Source: Perca fluviatilis (Eukaryota; Chordata; Actinopteri; Perciformes; Percidae). From it: a stretch of 64,000 nt of DNA. The DNA lies in NCBI RefSeq assembly GCF_010015445.1, contig NC_053133.1, positions 7,548,309 through 7,612,308 of the forward strand, given 5' to 3'. Positions 1 to 9,800 of the stretch are shown one piece after another. Made by a program: the position numbers and the translations under genes. Position 1 is the stretch's first letter; every line of letters begins with the position of its first letter. The notes under the pieces are model-generated. The model was not told the DNA's origin and searched no databases. It saw only the letters and a list, made by a program, of their open reading frames with translations.

Positions 1-436
1 TTCTAATGTGATTATTAATGTTGCGAATTTTCCCCCCATGGCCTTGTTTTTATCACACCAGCAAACTTCTTCAAGGCCACATCTGACATCTTCATGCATA
101 TTTTCAGATGCACAATCCAAGCCTCTACAGGGGTGACAACAGAGTATCTGATGCAGTTATCAGCCCAACAACACTACTTCTTCTTCTTTTTCTTCTGCAC
201 ATTCGTGGCTCTTTGAACTCATGTGTAGCGTCAGTACAGACTTAATGTGCACTCTGTATTCCAATCAGTGAGCAGCAGTCTTGTATTTTCAGCGCTCAGT
301 CACACACACCATCAAAAAAGCTCAATTGGATAGACTGAGAGATTATCACCGTCTTCATTTCAGCATGAGATGAATCAATTGGCAGAAGAATCAATTTAAG
401 TGGTACTGTATCTGATATCTCTACCCGCCCACCCCT
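1..436. other. Sequence without a recognised feature
   Basis: I see no gene, RNA gene or recognisable transposon. A short T/C-rich run (ttcttcttctttttcttct) lies near 178-197. An open frame on the minus strand enters this stretch, but it is read through the neighbouring CA run and has no domain. Confidence 0.5.
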
Positions 437-461
437 ACACACACACACACACACACACGCA

Positions 462-520
<59 letters not shown>

Positions 521-524
521 GCGC
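437..524. repeat. (AC)n microsatellite with interruptions
   Basis: Almost pure AC dinucleotides from 437, with two small interruptions (gcacaccc near 459-466), followed by a perfect run to 518 and a short GCGCGC end at 519-524. The alternating purine-pyrimidine run ending in GC is a classic Z-DNA-prone pattern. The minus-strand frame through it encodes only a Val-Cys repeat and is not a gene. Confidence 0.97.
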
Positions 525-1017
525 TGTGGCATGAAGTTGTATTTAATCATCACGGGGAATAATGAACAACAGTGGAGTTTCTGAGAGCTGGTTTGGAGAC
601 TAATTCTATCTGAGAGGAGATAAAGTGGGTTGTTTTGACCATCATGCCAAATTGAATATTCACAAAGATATAATTTGAAATACCGATGATAATGATAATG
701 AGTCCAGGTCAAGGCAGACGGACGTTTTCTCTGGCTTGAGGCACCAATAGAAGGTCTTATTCAAAATGCATAACAAATCTCACTGTAATAATGCGTACCC
801 TGATTAGCGGTTGAAAAAATAAACCAAGTACATCCAAGTACATAATGAATAAAGGAATGCTCTATAGTTGTTGGCATTCCAATATTAATGGTATTTTTCT
901 AATGATATACATATCATTTACCTTTTTTACATTATTTTACTCAATATATAAAGGCCTTTATAAAGTATAAAGCAAGAAGTTGTTTATTTATATCCAGCAG
1001 TCACGGAGCAACATTCT
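525..1017. other. AT-rich sequence without a recognised feature
   Basis: No open frame with a recognisable motif and no clear repeat. The stretch 880-980 is strongly AT-rich. Confidence 0.5.
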
Positions 1018-2110
1018 GGGCCCTATTTCAACGATCTGAAACGCAAGTATGAAACGCAAAACGCAAGTAGCTTTGTGGGCGGATCTCGGGCGCTGTTGCT
1101 ATTATACCGGCGGGATAAATGACTCTTGCGCCCGACGCAAATCTAAAATGGGTTGGTCTGAAGTAGCTAGGTGTTGTGTTGTGCGGTAATGTGAAAATAA
1201 CCAATCAGAGCGTCATCTCACATTCCCTTTAAGAGCAGGGCGCTTGTTCCATGGCAGATTGCTATTATGACGGCGGATTTGACTGGCGCACGCCAGCGGG
1301 AGCTGCCGATGCGAGATGCGGCAAAGTAATAAATGCCCGTCTTGGCCGGGTGGCGATGTTGCTGCGGCCTCTCGGGCTCATCTCCTCAAGTCTAGAGAGG
1401 ATTGCTGCAGCCATGGAGCGTGGGCCTCCAAACGCACCACCTGCACCTGTTGTGCCCCTTCCTCCTCCCCCCACTCCATCTCCGTCCACCCGCTCCACCA
1501 GGAGCACATCGCGCATTACTCCCGGACCAGATCCCGCCGTAGTTCAACATCACGTCTCCTCAAGTCCTCTAATATTTCCTCATTTATGTCATCAACACAT
1601 CCATGATTCATGGAAATGTTGTGTAAATCACAACAAGCCACAAAGAATGCTGCGACTTTTTGAGGATTGTACTGTAAAGTGCCTCCTCATCTATCCAAAC
1701 ACCTGAAGCGCATTTTCAGTAATATTTTCCTTTGTAATTATGTATAGTTTGCAAAAATGGGAACTGCTGCATCCGTTTAGATGAGAGAAGTGTATGTGCG
1801 TTGTGCACATGCTACATTATGGCCAAGCATGGTCCCTAAAATAGCATCTGAATAACGTGCCACTGACTTTAGAACAGGTTTTTCCTGGTCAGTGGCGGAT
1901 TTGTTTTCTGAAACTGCAGAATAGCACCAAGTAACGTTTTCGCCGGAACACGCCTCCTCTTTTCGCTGAACCGCCCCCGGGAGCAAATACATTCCCTAAT
2001 TTACCGACGTGCGCCTGTGGAGGGAAAAGTCCGCTGTGCGTCGGGTGGAAAATGGGAATGATACATGCGTCGTGTACAAAGGCAATTGCGCTGAGTGCAA
2101 GATAGGGCCC
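1018..2110. mobile_element. PIF/Harbinger-like DNA transposon, internally deleted
   Basis: The left end reads gggccctatttcaacgat and the right end, read inward, gggccctatcttgcact, so the ends form a short inverted repeat around GGGCCCTAT. The interior is rich in CpG-containing words of the gcgcnnngcgca type, which I associate with fish Harbinger-type elements. A transposase C-terminus lies on the minus strand at 1516-1713. On the plus strand, a frame at 1251-1706 holds a short helix-like segment (SSLERIAAAMERG) ahead of a Pro/Ser-rich tail, and could be what is left of the element's second, Myb/SANT-type protein, which often lies opposite the transposase. The 3 bases flanking the two ends (tct and taa) do not match, so no clean target duplication survives. 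The size is far below a full Harbinger, so this is a non-autonomous or decayed copy. Confidence 0.7.
1516..1713 (-). pseudogene. Harbinger-type transposase, C-terminal remnant
   Basis: Read on the minus strand from 1713 down to a TAA near 1517, this segment gives about 65 codons: MRFRCLDR, an in-frame TGA at 1687-1689, then GGTLQYNPQKVAAFFVACCD, LHNISMNHG and a charged end (EDLRRRDVELRRDLVRE). The order RFRCL..GG.LQY.P.KV...ACC.LHNI is the usual C-terminal signature of PIF/Harbinger DDE transposases. In the intact enzyme this follows the last acidic catalytic residue, so no catalytic residue is present here. The upstream catalytic domain is missing, replaced by unrelated element sequence. With the internal stop and the lost N-terminus it cannot make an active enzyme. 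The class assignment is strong from the motif order; the exact family was not checked against a database. Confidence 0.72.
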
Positions 2111-2282
2111 TAAGTCTCTTTCTAGCCCTTGTTTGGTCAACTTGAGGGAAATATCCAACTCTTTAGCTGCTAAATGCTCTACTCCAGCAAGCTAGTGGCT
2201 AACAAAGCAAGGTGACTAGTTAGCTGCTAGTCTGGCTCAACCTATGTACATTGCTGGGATAATGCATGATATGTCCCTCCCC

Positions 2283-2345
2283 ATCCGCTGTCTCTGCTAT
2301 TTTGGGGCTTAGCGCCGCCCAGGACGGTTGTGATTGGTTTGCTAT
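2283..2345 (-). mobile_element. Fragment of the TAGTCT-ended repeat family
   Basis: The words gcttagcgccgcccaggacg and gttgtgattggttt match, in reverse orientation and with a few substitutions, the segment of the complete family member at about 59213-59255 (aatcacaatcgtcttgggtg followed by gcgtcaagcgcc). Only this short core is recognisable, so it is a decayed fragment. Confidence 0.45.
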
Positions 2346-3321
2346 CTGCCTTTTTTCAGAAAAAAATACAATTAGAATAACAACTCTTTGAAAACAAATG
2401 GAAAAGAAAAAAAACGCTGGGTCATATTTTTTTACTTCTATCGCTTTTATTTTGGTAGCAGTGATGCGTGCAGTTGTGTCTCTTTACAACTTCATCACAA
2501 TTATGACTTCGTCCTCCCCAAGGCGACTTCACTGCACTGTTTTGATTCGCTTCTGTGGAAAAACCTTATTTTATTACAATTCAACTTGTGCTTAGAGGGA
2601 ATTATTTTCAACGGACATTATTACTGGAGAGATTTAAATATGTTGGACTTCAACAGATTTTAAACGGTAATAGATTCAAAAAAGAAAAAAAAATCTAAAA
2701 AGATGAACGGTAATTACAAGATAATAGAAACCCTGGGAGGAACACATCCGACTCTCGACTCAATGTCCTCTCTGTGACTTCTGTGCAGTATAAGATGTCA
2801 CACTTCTGGATTGGTAAGAATATTGCTTGTGAACATTATCGAGGAATGACATTTCCTCAAAAACCTATATGGCAAATCATTCCAGTTCCAGTGAAATTCA
2901 TGTGTGGTCATACATAATAAAACTCAGTAAGATCCATGTTTTAACCAGCAAATTGATGGACGTTAACAACAATACACGGCTGCCAGAGGATACTGCCGGT
3001 ATAGAATTCTCGATACTCAATTATTTTAATCCAGGAGTTCATTATTTATTGATTTGCTGGGTCTGGTGGTTTATAATTTAGGCCCCAGAAAGTGAAAATT
3101 CAGCTGTGGAGCAATTAAGGGGATGTTCAGCAACGGAGCCCAAAATTCACCTCCAGCTAATGTTTATAATATTCAAAAACCGCCATGGATTCCACTCCTC
3201 TGTATCATTATGAGTCCTCACTGCACTACAAGTTTGAGTCAAACATAAGAATAGTTGGAGGCAATGTGTTCCTTGGGGTTTAGTGGAAATTAAAGTTTTA
3301 GAAATTGGTTCATGCCAATCA
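2346..3321. other. Sequence without a recognised feature
   Basis: An A/T-rich stretch, with A-rich runs near 2398-2412 and 2678-2698. Open frames of up to 91 codons are present but show no domain and no splice context that would make them believable. Confidence 0.5.
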
Positions 3322-3725
3322 ATGTGGTGAGTAAGGGGGAGGGAGAGGCAGGAAAAAGGGAGAGATGCAGGAAGAGAAAATAATGAGGCCAATGGTGCAG
3401 GAAGGATAAACCGCCATGATGATTGGAGTGACAGTGACTGAGTGGAAGAGGAGGGGAGACCGCCAGGGAAACTCAAACTCGTTGAGTTCATCTTAAGCAC
3501 AACGTACCCAAACTCCTCTGCAGCACTTGTCTCCTTACAAACTGCCAATCCACCCAAAGTGTCTCCTCGCTCCATCATCCTTCACCACTCTATCCCTCCC
3601 TCCCTTAACACACTCACCGCCACAATATTTTCCTTTCCTCCCGCCTTCCTCTGTTCCTTTCCTCCCCCTTTCCTTCACTGTTTGGATTTGGGCAGACTTG
3701 AACTTCCCCCCTCTGTCCCCCAACC
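3322..3725. repeat. Purine-rich then pyrimidine-rich tracts
   Basis: The plus strand is G/A-rich from about 3330 to 3410 (aagggggagggagaggcagg), and then C/T-rich from about 3560 to 3725, with many runs of tcc and ttcc. The two tracts are opposite in strand bias and separated by about 150 bases. The long minus-strand frame across them (143 codons) is rich in Ser, Leu and Pro because of this composition and is not a convincing gene. Confidence 0.5.
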
Positions 3726-6700
3726 AAGCTATGAATCACATGGAGGCCAGGGACCCAGTGGCTGCCAGGGCCTCCTGATGACTCCCAGCCCGGCCATAAC
3801 AAGTGGCTGACAGCTCTATTTACATAAGACCAGCAGGCAGCGCGGAGAACCAGCCCAGTCTGAGTTACACACAAGCACAAACACCGTGCAAAAGGCAGAT
3901 ATGTCATAATAACACTTGTTCTGGGGGTATGAACGAACGCCTGGCTTGGAATAAATACGGGAGATGCACAGTCAATTGGTTTCATGGCCTCGGGGCGAAG
4001 ATCCAAGCATTTATTTTTGGGAGTTTTCCCACATGAGTGCAGAGGGTGGTGGGACCCAGGGGACGGGGTCTTTAGACCTCTATATCCGCCCCAGTCATAC
4101 GTCTCTCATCACTAGATACCACGGAGAGCAGAGTGAAGTATAGCCCTGTTGATTGATGTTTAGCTGTTATATTACGGCTAATGTGCCTCTTTGACCTTTC
4201 ATGTGGACATGAGCGCTCTAATAATACATCCTTGGCTGCATTTCAAAAATTGAAAATTATGATTTAATAGCTACTTTAAAAATGCCCAGAACATAAGGGA
4301 AATCTGTATCAAATTGTACCCTCGGCTTCAACTTGAAGTAGCTGTTTATTATTAGGCAGACTCTCCCATTCCATGTGAGGACACTATAGTTTTGCAGGTG
4401 TGTTGCTGCTTATTTACCCCGTGGGTAGCTGAAGGGGGAGATGGAGACCGTATACTATCTCTCCCAGACTGACAGCTGGGGAGAATGTGTATGAAATAAA
4501 CATGGGTCTGATGCAACACTCAGAACCCTGCTCGGCAGTGGCCTTGGAAGCCTCCTGTACCATCCCCCTCATCTCTTTCTTCCATTCTTTCTTTCTTTCT
4601 GCAGCACATATACACTCTGATGACACACACACACATTTCCCCAGAGCTATGGATACAAAGGTGCTCATGGGCCTAATGGGGTCAAACAGACTGTAAATCA
4701 ATTGTAGACCCTCCTCTCCAGAGCTTACTGCAGAGGAGAGGCTCTGCCACAGCAGTCATTCACTCTGCTCCACACAAGCAACTACAGTATAACACATGAA
4801 CTGTATCAGAGTTACACTGTGACTGGGAATCACTGCGGAAGAATTTCAAAGTACGAATGTTACAAACACAACGATGTTAAATGTCGCAGAGGGCGCTCTA
4901 CACTGTTTATCGGTGCTAAAGACAAGTATGATGGATTGAGTTCATGGCTTCTTTTTAAACTTATTTTAAATTTTAAAAATTTGAAGAAACAAAACCATTC
5001 ATCGGTCTTTGCCTCTGCAGTCTCAAAAAGATGACCAGAAGATGTATAGATTCTGATGCAAGAGGTAAATATCTCAAGACATATGTTACCTAAAATACAT
5101 TCAACAACCATCCAAGGCACCACAAGAGACAGTCTTTGTTAAATTTTAAAAAGGCTGATTCTAATTGTCAGTAGCACTTGCTCTCTTAGACAAGGTGCGT
5201 TAATAAATTATACTGTTAGACGCTTGGCATTGTGCTTGTTGGTTATCTTGAAGTCCTGTTGACAGGCTATTCTGCATGTTTTATCAGCAACCTGCAAATG
5301 ATTGTTTCCGGAAAGTCAATACTGAGCCAAAATAGAAAGTGTGCTGAAAGAAACCTCTGTTTTTAGGTGTGATAAAAATGCTAGGTCTGATAATACTTGA
5401 TTGCTGCATGTGTACATTATATATAAGAACGTATTGACGGCGATAAAAATGTGTATACAACAGAGTAAAAAAATTTCAAAAAAATCAATCATCAAATTTC
5501 AACAGCTAATCAATAGGACACACTTTTTATTTTTAATCATGGCCTTGAGACGTTGCTCATTACAAATCAAGTGGTATTGAGCGATTCAATCACCTTAATA
5601 TGCATTTAATTCCTAAAATCAAAGACTAAAAACTCCCCTTTAGATAAACTCATGGCTCAACGCTTCACAAGCATCCAAAACTCTGACTAATGTTCTGAGC
5701 AGCGCAGGCCGTTGCTAGGAATAACAGGCCCCGACCAGTGTGGAGTCTTGGCCTCTTTGTGCCATTATTCTCACAAACGACCGGAAAGAAAAGTCTCTTG
5801 CTGGAATAGCAGCTCTCCAGACGGGAGGCTGTCATGCAGACTGTGATAAAGACACTGGTCACTTTTTTGCCCATGCTGCGAGGAAGAACGAGCACCAACA
5901 TCCAGCTCGAGTGTTCACTGTATGTTTGTGTGTGATTGGTAGCGAGGGGTTTCCGTAACGATTGATCCATGATGGAAGGTGGCCCTGGCTCCAAAATCCT
6001 GTTTTTTTTCTTCACAAGCAAACGTTCAGCTTGTTAAAAAAGAAGCTCTAAAATCTATTCACATCCATTCAGACCGAGTCCTGTGGTTTGATTGCTTTAC
6101 AGAGCCAGTTAATGGTGCTTTTTGCTTTTAGTTGCCTTGGTAGAAATTCTTAATGATTCCGGTTTTATTATATTAGAGTGAGAAGGAGCTTGCCATCTGA
6201 AATGTGTGCATGGTTACAGATGTGACCTCAGTTTGTATTATATTCACTTATTAGAACACTTTAAGTAAGAGTCAGAATAAGCGATCTCACTAGCTGAGTC
6301 ATAGCCTAAAACTCAGCTGTGGATGTTTTCCTCAGTTACATCCATAATGTTTACTTCAGTAATTGTTTAATGCCAAAGTCCTGTAAAAAAAAGAAAATAG
6401 TTTTTACAGATTTCTAGCTTTGCTTTCAACCTTTCTCTGACCTTTTCTCTGACCAGAGCTGCTGGGGAGAGCATCATTAAAACAATACTCAAAAAAATGC
6501 AATGGCTTCTCCTGATGCTGCAATACAGTTACCAAATATCCACCATACAATAATTAAAAAAGACAATCCGAGCTAAGGGGAGTCTTTAACCCAATGTAAG
6601 TTACTATATAAACACACATTTGTAATGGATGTGACTAAGAATGGCATCAAAAAAGAGTAAATGGAAGAAACCAAGGTGGAAAAAGAAGCTAAAAAGGTAA

Positions 6701-6740
6701 ATAATAGAATAACAATAAATAGGCTTTGTTGGCTACCTGA
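3726..6740. other. Mostly unique sequence, no gene seen
   Basis: No recognisable coding exon, RNA gene or complete transposon. A short ttcttt run lies at 4577-4600. The 5700-5960 part is more GC-rich than its neighbours, carries no repeat I recognise, and might be conserved non-coding DNA. AT-rich sequence dominates 4960-5640 and 6360-6720. Open frames here are short and carry no motif. Confidence 0.45.
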
Positions 6741-7035
6741 GGCCTGTACTACGAAGCAGGATTTGGCATTAAAGAGCTAACTTAAGTCTCAACCCAGGAT
6801 TTTCTGTACTACGAAGGTGGATCAGTTGTTATCAGGTTCACTCGCCGTGGTAACTCACGCTGAACACCTAACCTGGTCGGGAGCAGGTTAAGTTGGAGAT
6901 CAGAGATCAACCGGTGTAAAAGCACCGCCTACTGACCAATCAATACTCGATTGATAAAGGCGTCACCGTTCTTAAAGAAGATCAGGTGGAGCTTGGTGCG
7001 CAGAGAGAGAGAGAGAGAGGGGGAGAGAGGGGTGC
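6741..7035. mobile_element. Interspersed repeat beginning ggcctgtactacgaagc
   Basis: The start ggcctgtactacgaagcagg and the nearby second copy of tgtactacgaag (about 6745 and 6806) resemble the terminal region of a DNA transposon that I recall as common in fish. The sequence then runs through caggttaagttggagatcag to a GA-rich stretch at 7003-7033. The opposite end, expected as gcttcgtagtacaggcc, is not visible, so this copy is truncated or its far end has diverged. The superfamily is not assigned. Confidence 0.5.
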
Positions 7036-7841
7036 GCTCATAAAAGTTAAAACATTTAGAGACCGACAACCCCGTTAACATTCCCTGATGGGTATTTTTA
7101 TGAAATATATATATTTTAATGGGAGGGAATTACATATCGGCTTCTTGAGCCGTGTGTCGCCAATGCGCACATCGGTTATATTTTTTATTTGCTCTCACAA
7201 TCGCTTCCCACTGCCAAGGTTGCAACTGAAATAATAGGCTAAATCAACGACAGTTTATGGAAAGCCCAAGTGTAATTATGGTCAGATCTTGGTCCTGACT
7301 GATGGGGAAGTGATATTGGAGTTGTGATTTAAACATCTACAGCGTCGGCTATTTTTTTTTTTTTGCCAGCTTTCCTTCCTGTTTTAGGAAGCAGCGAATG
7401 TATTGCGTTTTCCCTGTAAAACTGCGTCTGTGTTCTTCATATTTATGTAGAATTATAATTTGCTCTTCTTATATAAAACATGTGGCTCTGGTAGATGTTT
7501 GCGATTGGCCGTTGTGCGCAAACACCGCCTCTTTTATGTAAATACTTATTTCTGAACTTTAATATCGAATGAAAAATAATCTCAAAATACAAAAAGCACT
7601 ACGTGGTGTCAACATAAAACAATGTCAAAGCGATGTCAAGCATGGGGAGCTGAGTTCACTTCGCTGCGAAAACAGAATCCTTTCACTTAGGAAAGTATGA
7701 ACTAACACTAACCCTTAACTACCCAGATAAATGAAAATGACAAAAAGATATGAACTAACAATATCACAAGAACGCAAGTCTAACAACGTGCTTCCACACC
7801 GAACTTTTGCAAAAAACAAACCAGGAAGTGGATATTTTCCC
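7036..7841. other. Possible continuation of the preceding repeat
   Basis: No gene is seen. A word with GCGCAAACACCGCC near 7515-7530 resembles the reverse complement of the gtgtaaaagcaccgccta region near 6920. The sequence may therefore belong to the same decayed element. A run of T lies at 7352-7363. Confidence 0.3.
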
Positions 7842-8098
7842 ACTTCCTGTCGTCATACAGAATCTTGGCTGGTACCGTTGGATGCGGAAGACTACATTCT
7901 CAGAATTGTCTTTATTCCAAACCTCTACCACCTTCACAAAGAAAGTTAAAACAAAAAACTTCTGATTACCCCCCTAGAAATGCAATAAAATTGGATTTGC
8001 GCCTACTTCCGGTCATTCTAGAGACACCGTTGGATGCAGAAGACTCTACAATTTCCCTGTAGCTTTTATTCCAAACTTCTATAACCTTCAGACAAAAA
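7842..8098. repeat. Diverged tandem duplication, period about 152 bp
   Basis: The segment from about 7842 (cacttcctgtcgtcat, then accgttggatgcggaagact at 7874, then tttattccaaacctcta and accttca) recurs from about 8003 (tacttccggtcattct, then accgttggatgcagaagact at 8026, then tttattccaaacttcta and accttca). The order and spacing of the shared words agree, with substitutions and small indels, so this is an old duplication of a roughly 100-base segment. No coding function is apparent. Confidence 0.7.
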
Positions 8099-8799
8099 CC
8101 TACGAATAAAAAACTGTTTAAATCATGCAACAAAGCACAAAGCATGATGGGAAATAATTTTTTGTGTGTCTAAACCATAACAAAGGCTAGTGTCACAAAT
8201 GAAGATCTGCAGGATTGCTGGACTTCCACACCAAGTCTAAGCCTTCTGCAGAAGTACACCTAAGGCTTTCACCTTTGATTCCTCTTTGGGTTGGCCTTTG
8301 CCTTCTGGAGTTGAGCAGTTTATGGGACACAGGAAGTGCCTTTGCAAAACCGTCTTGAAGAGCATGAGGACCCGGACTTCCAGTGCTTCAGACCTGGCTG
8401 ACGTAGATGGAGCTACCTTGCGGTGTTAACAACCATCCTTGTTAGTCAGATGGTAAATAAAATGTATTTTATTAGGATGATGTTAAATCAGACATATGTC
8501 ACATATAAGATGGTAAAAATGTAAATCAATGATCAATATAACTACATTACTGTAATACAATTATATATTTTTAAAAACAGACCTCAAAACAGACCTTAAT
8601 AGAATAAAACTCTAATTGGCTATGGGACACATTCCAAGGCTTGATCAACCTCGGGAAGGTCGCTCTTGGAGGAGGGCGTCTAGTTGATAATGGCCAAAGA
8701 GCCCGATGATTCCAAGGTTCAGTACTGATGATGTGTCCTAAAATTTAGAATAAATATTATGCATAGTTCGGATCTAAATTTAAAAATATGTAAGAATAA

Positions 8800-9090
8800 C
8801 AGAAACTAACAACTTCAGACAACTACAACTACTGTATCAGACTAAACAGAATAAAGACAGCATAAAATCCAGAAGAAAACTAATAAAATACAGTAGACTT
8901 CAACTACAAAAAGGAATAAAAAATTAAAAACTAATATTAAAATCTAGATAAATACAAAATCAGTACAAGGAATGACTACAAATATAAAAAAAGGTATATA
9001 AAACCTCCAGACACAAAAGAAAACGAACTACAGACATGACTGCAATTTAAAAAACACAGACTAAAAAACTGCAATTTGAAGAAAACTGAT
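8800..9090 (+). repeat. A-rich, T-poor tract
   Basis: Nearly 300 bases in which the plus strand is dominated by A with C and G but little T, for example agactaaacagaataaagac and ccagacacaaaagaaaacga. There is no simple unit; it reads as a degenerate mixture of acta, aaaa and caga words. It may be an old A-rich satellite-like tract or the decayed A-rich part of a retroelement. Confidence 0.5.
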
Positions 9091-9306
9091 TAAAAAACCT
9101 ACAGGCTTATTATGCAATTGATTGATTATGCAATTTCAACGTGACTTAAAAATAATTAAGTGTGGGAAATGCAGGAAGGAGAGCTGCGGATGGCGTGCGC
9201 CGGCCAGTGCTTCTGCCGTTGGCTTTCCATCTAACTGCTCAGTTGTCGGACGAAGTGGGGGAAGTCATTAAGATAACTAACAAACACCTAACCCCTGACC
9301 CTAACC

Positions 9307-9800
9307 TTAAAGCTACAGTGTGTAAGAATTTCTCCCATCTAGCGGTGAAATTGTATATGACAACCAACTCAATATTACTTTCTAGCCCTTCCTCCTACGG
9401 TGGCCGAACCCGAAATTAGCTTTCTCCATCGTTTACACACAGCTGTTCTAGCCACTCCAATATTAACTTTGGTCTTGTTGCTTTGCCTGTCTCGTTGTCG
9501 TTTTACTTCTCTTTTTGCTTCCCTGGCGGGTAATCTCCCCCTTGCATTCGTCACGGTGCCAATAGGTGTAAGAGGGCGAAATGCGGAGGTATGTCCCTCT
9601 TTGGCTAATGTATTTTAAAGATGGAGGCGCTACATGGCTGCCGTCATTCGAGCGAGTCGCTCGTATGTATTCGGAATGATTCTAAATGTCAGATTCTACG
9701 CTTACGAGAATACTTTGATTAGTTGGTGGAAGTAATTACACATGAATGAGTACATATTTGTGAAAGAACAAAGGGAGGTTTTGTTAAGAATCAACTCAAA
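9307..9800 (+). mobile_element. Short DNA-transposon-like repeat (ttaaagctacagtgtgta end)
   Basis: The left end ttaaagctacagtgtgtaag followed by atttctcccatctagcggtg matches a repeat I recall as abundant in fish. It continues through an internal region that includes gatggaggcgctacatggct and a right part ending near gttaagaatcaactcaaa. The inverted right end expected for the family (acacactgtagctttaa) is not seen, so the copy appears truncated there. The plus-strand frames of 72-85 codons inside it are shadows. Confidence 0.5.

Noticed and set aside
296..712. 138-codon minus-strand frame
   Set aside because: Largely Val-Cys repeats read through the CA microsatellite.
3147..3578. 143-codon open frame on the minus strand
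   Set aside because: Its Ser/Leu/Pro-rich product follows from the pyrimidine-biased DNA. No motif.
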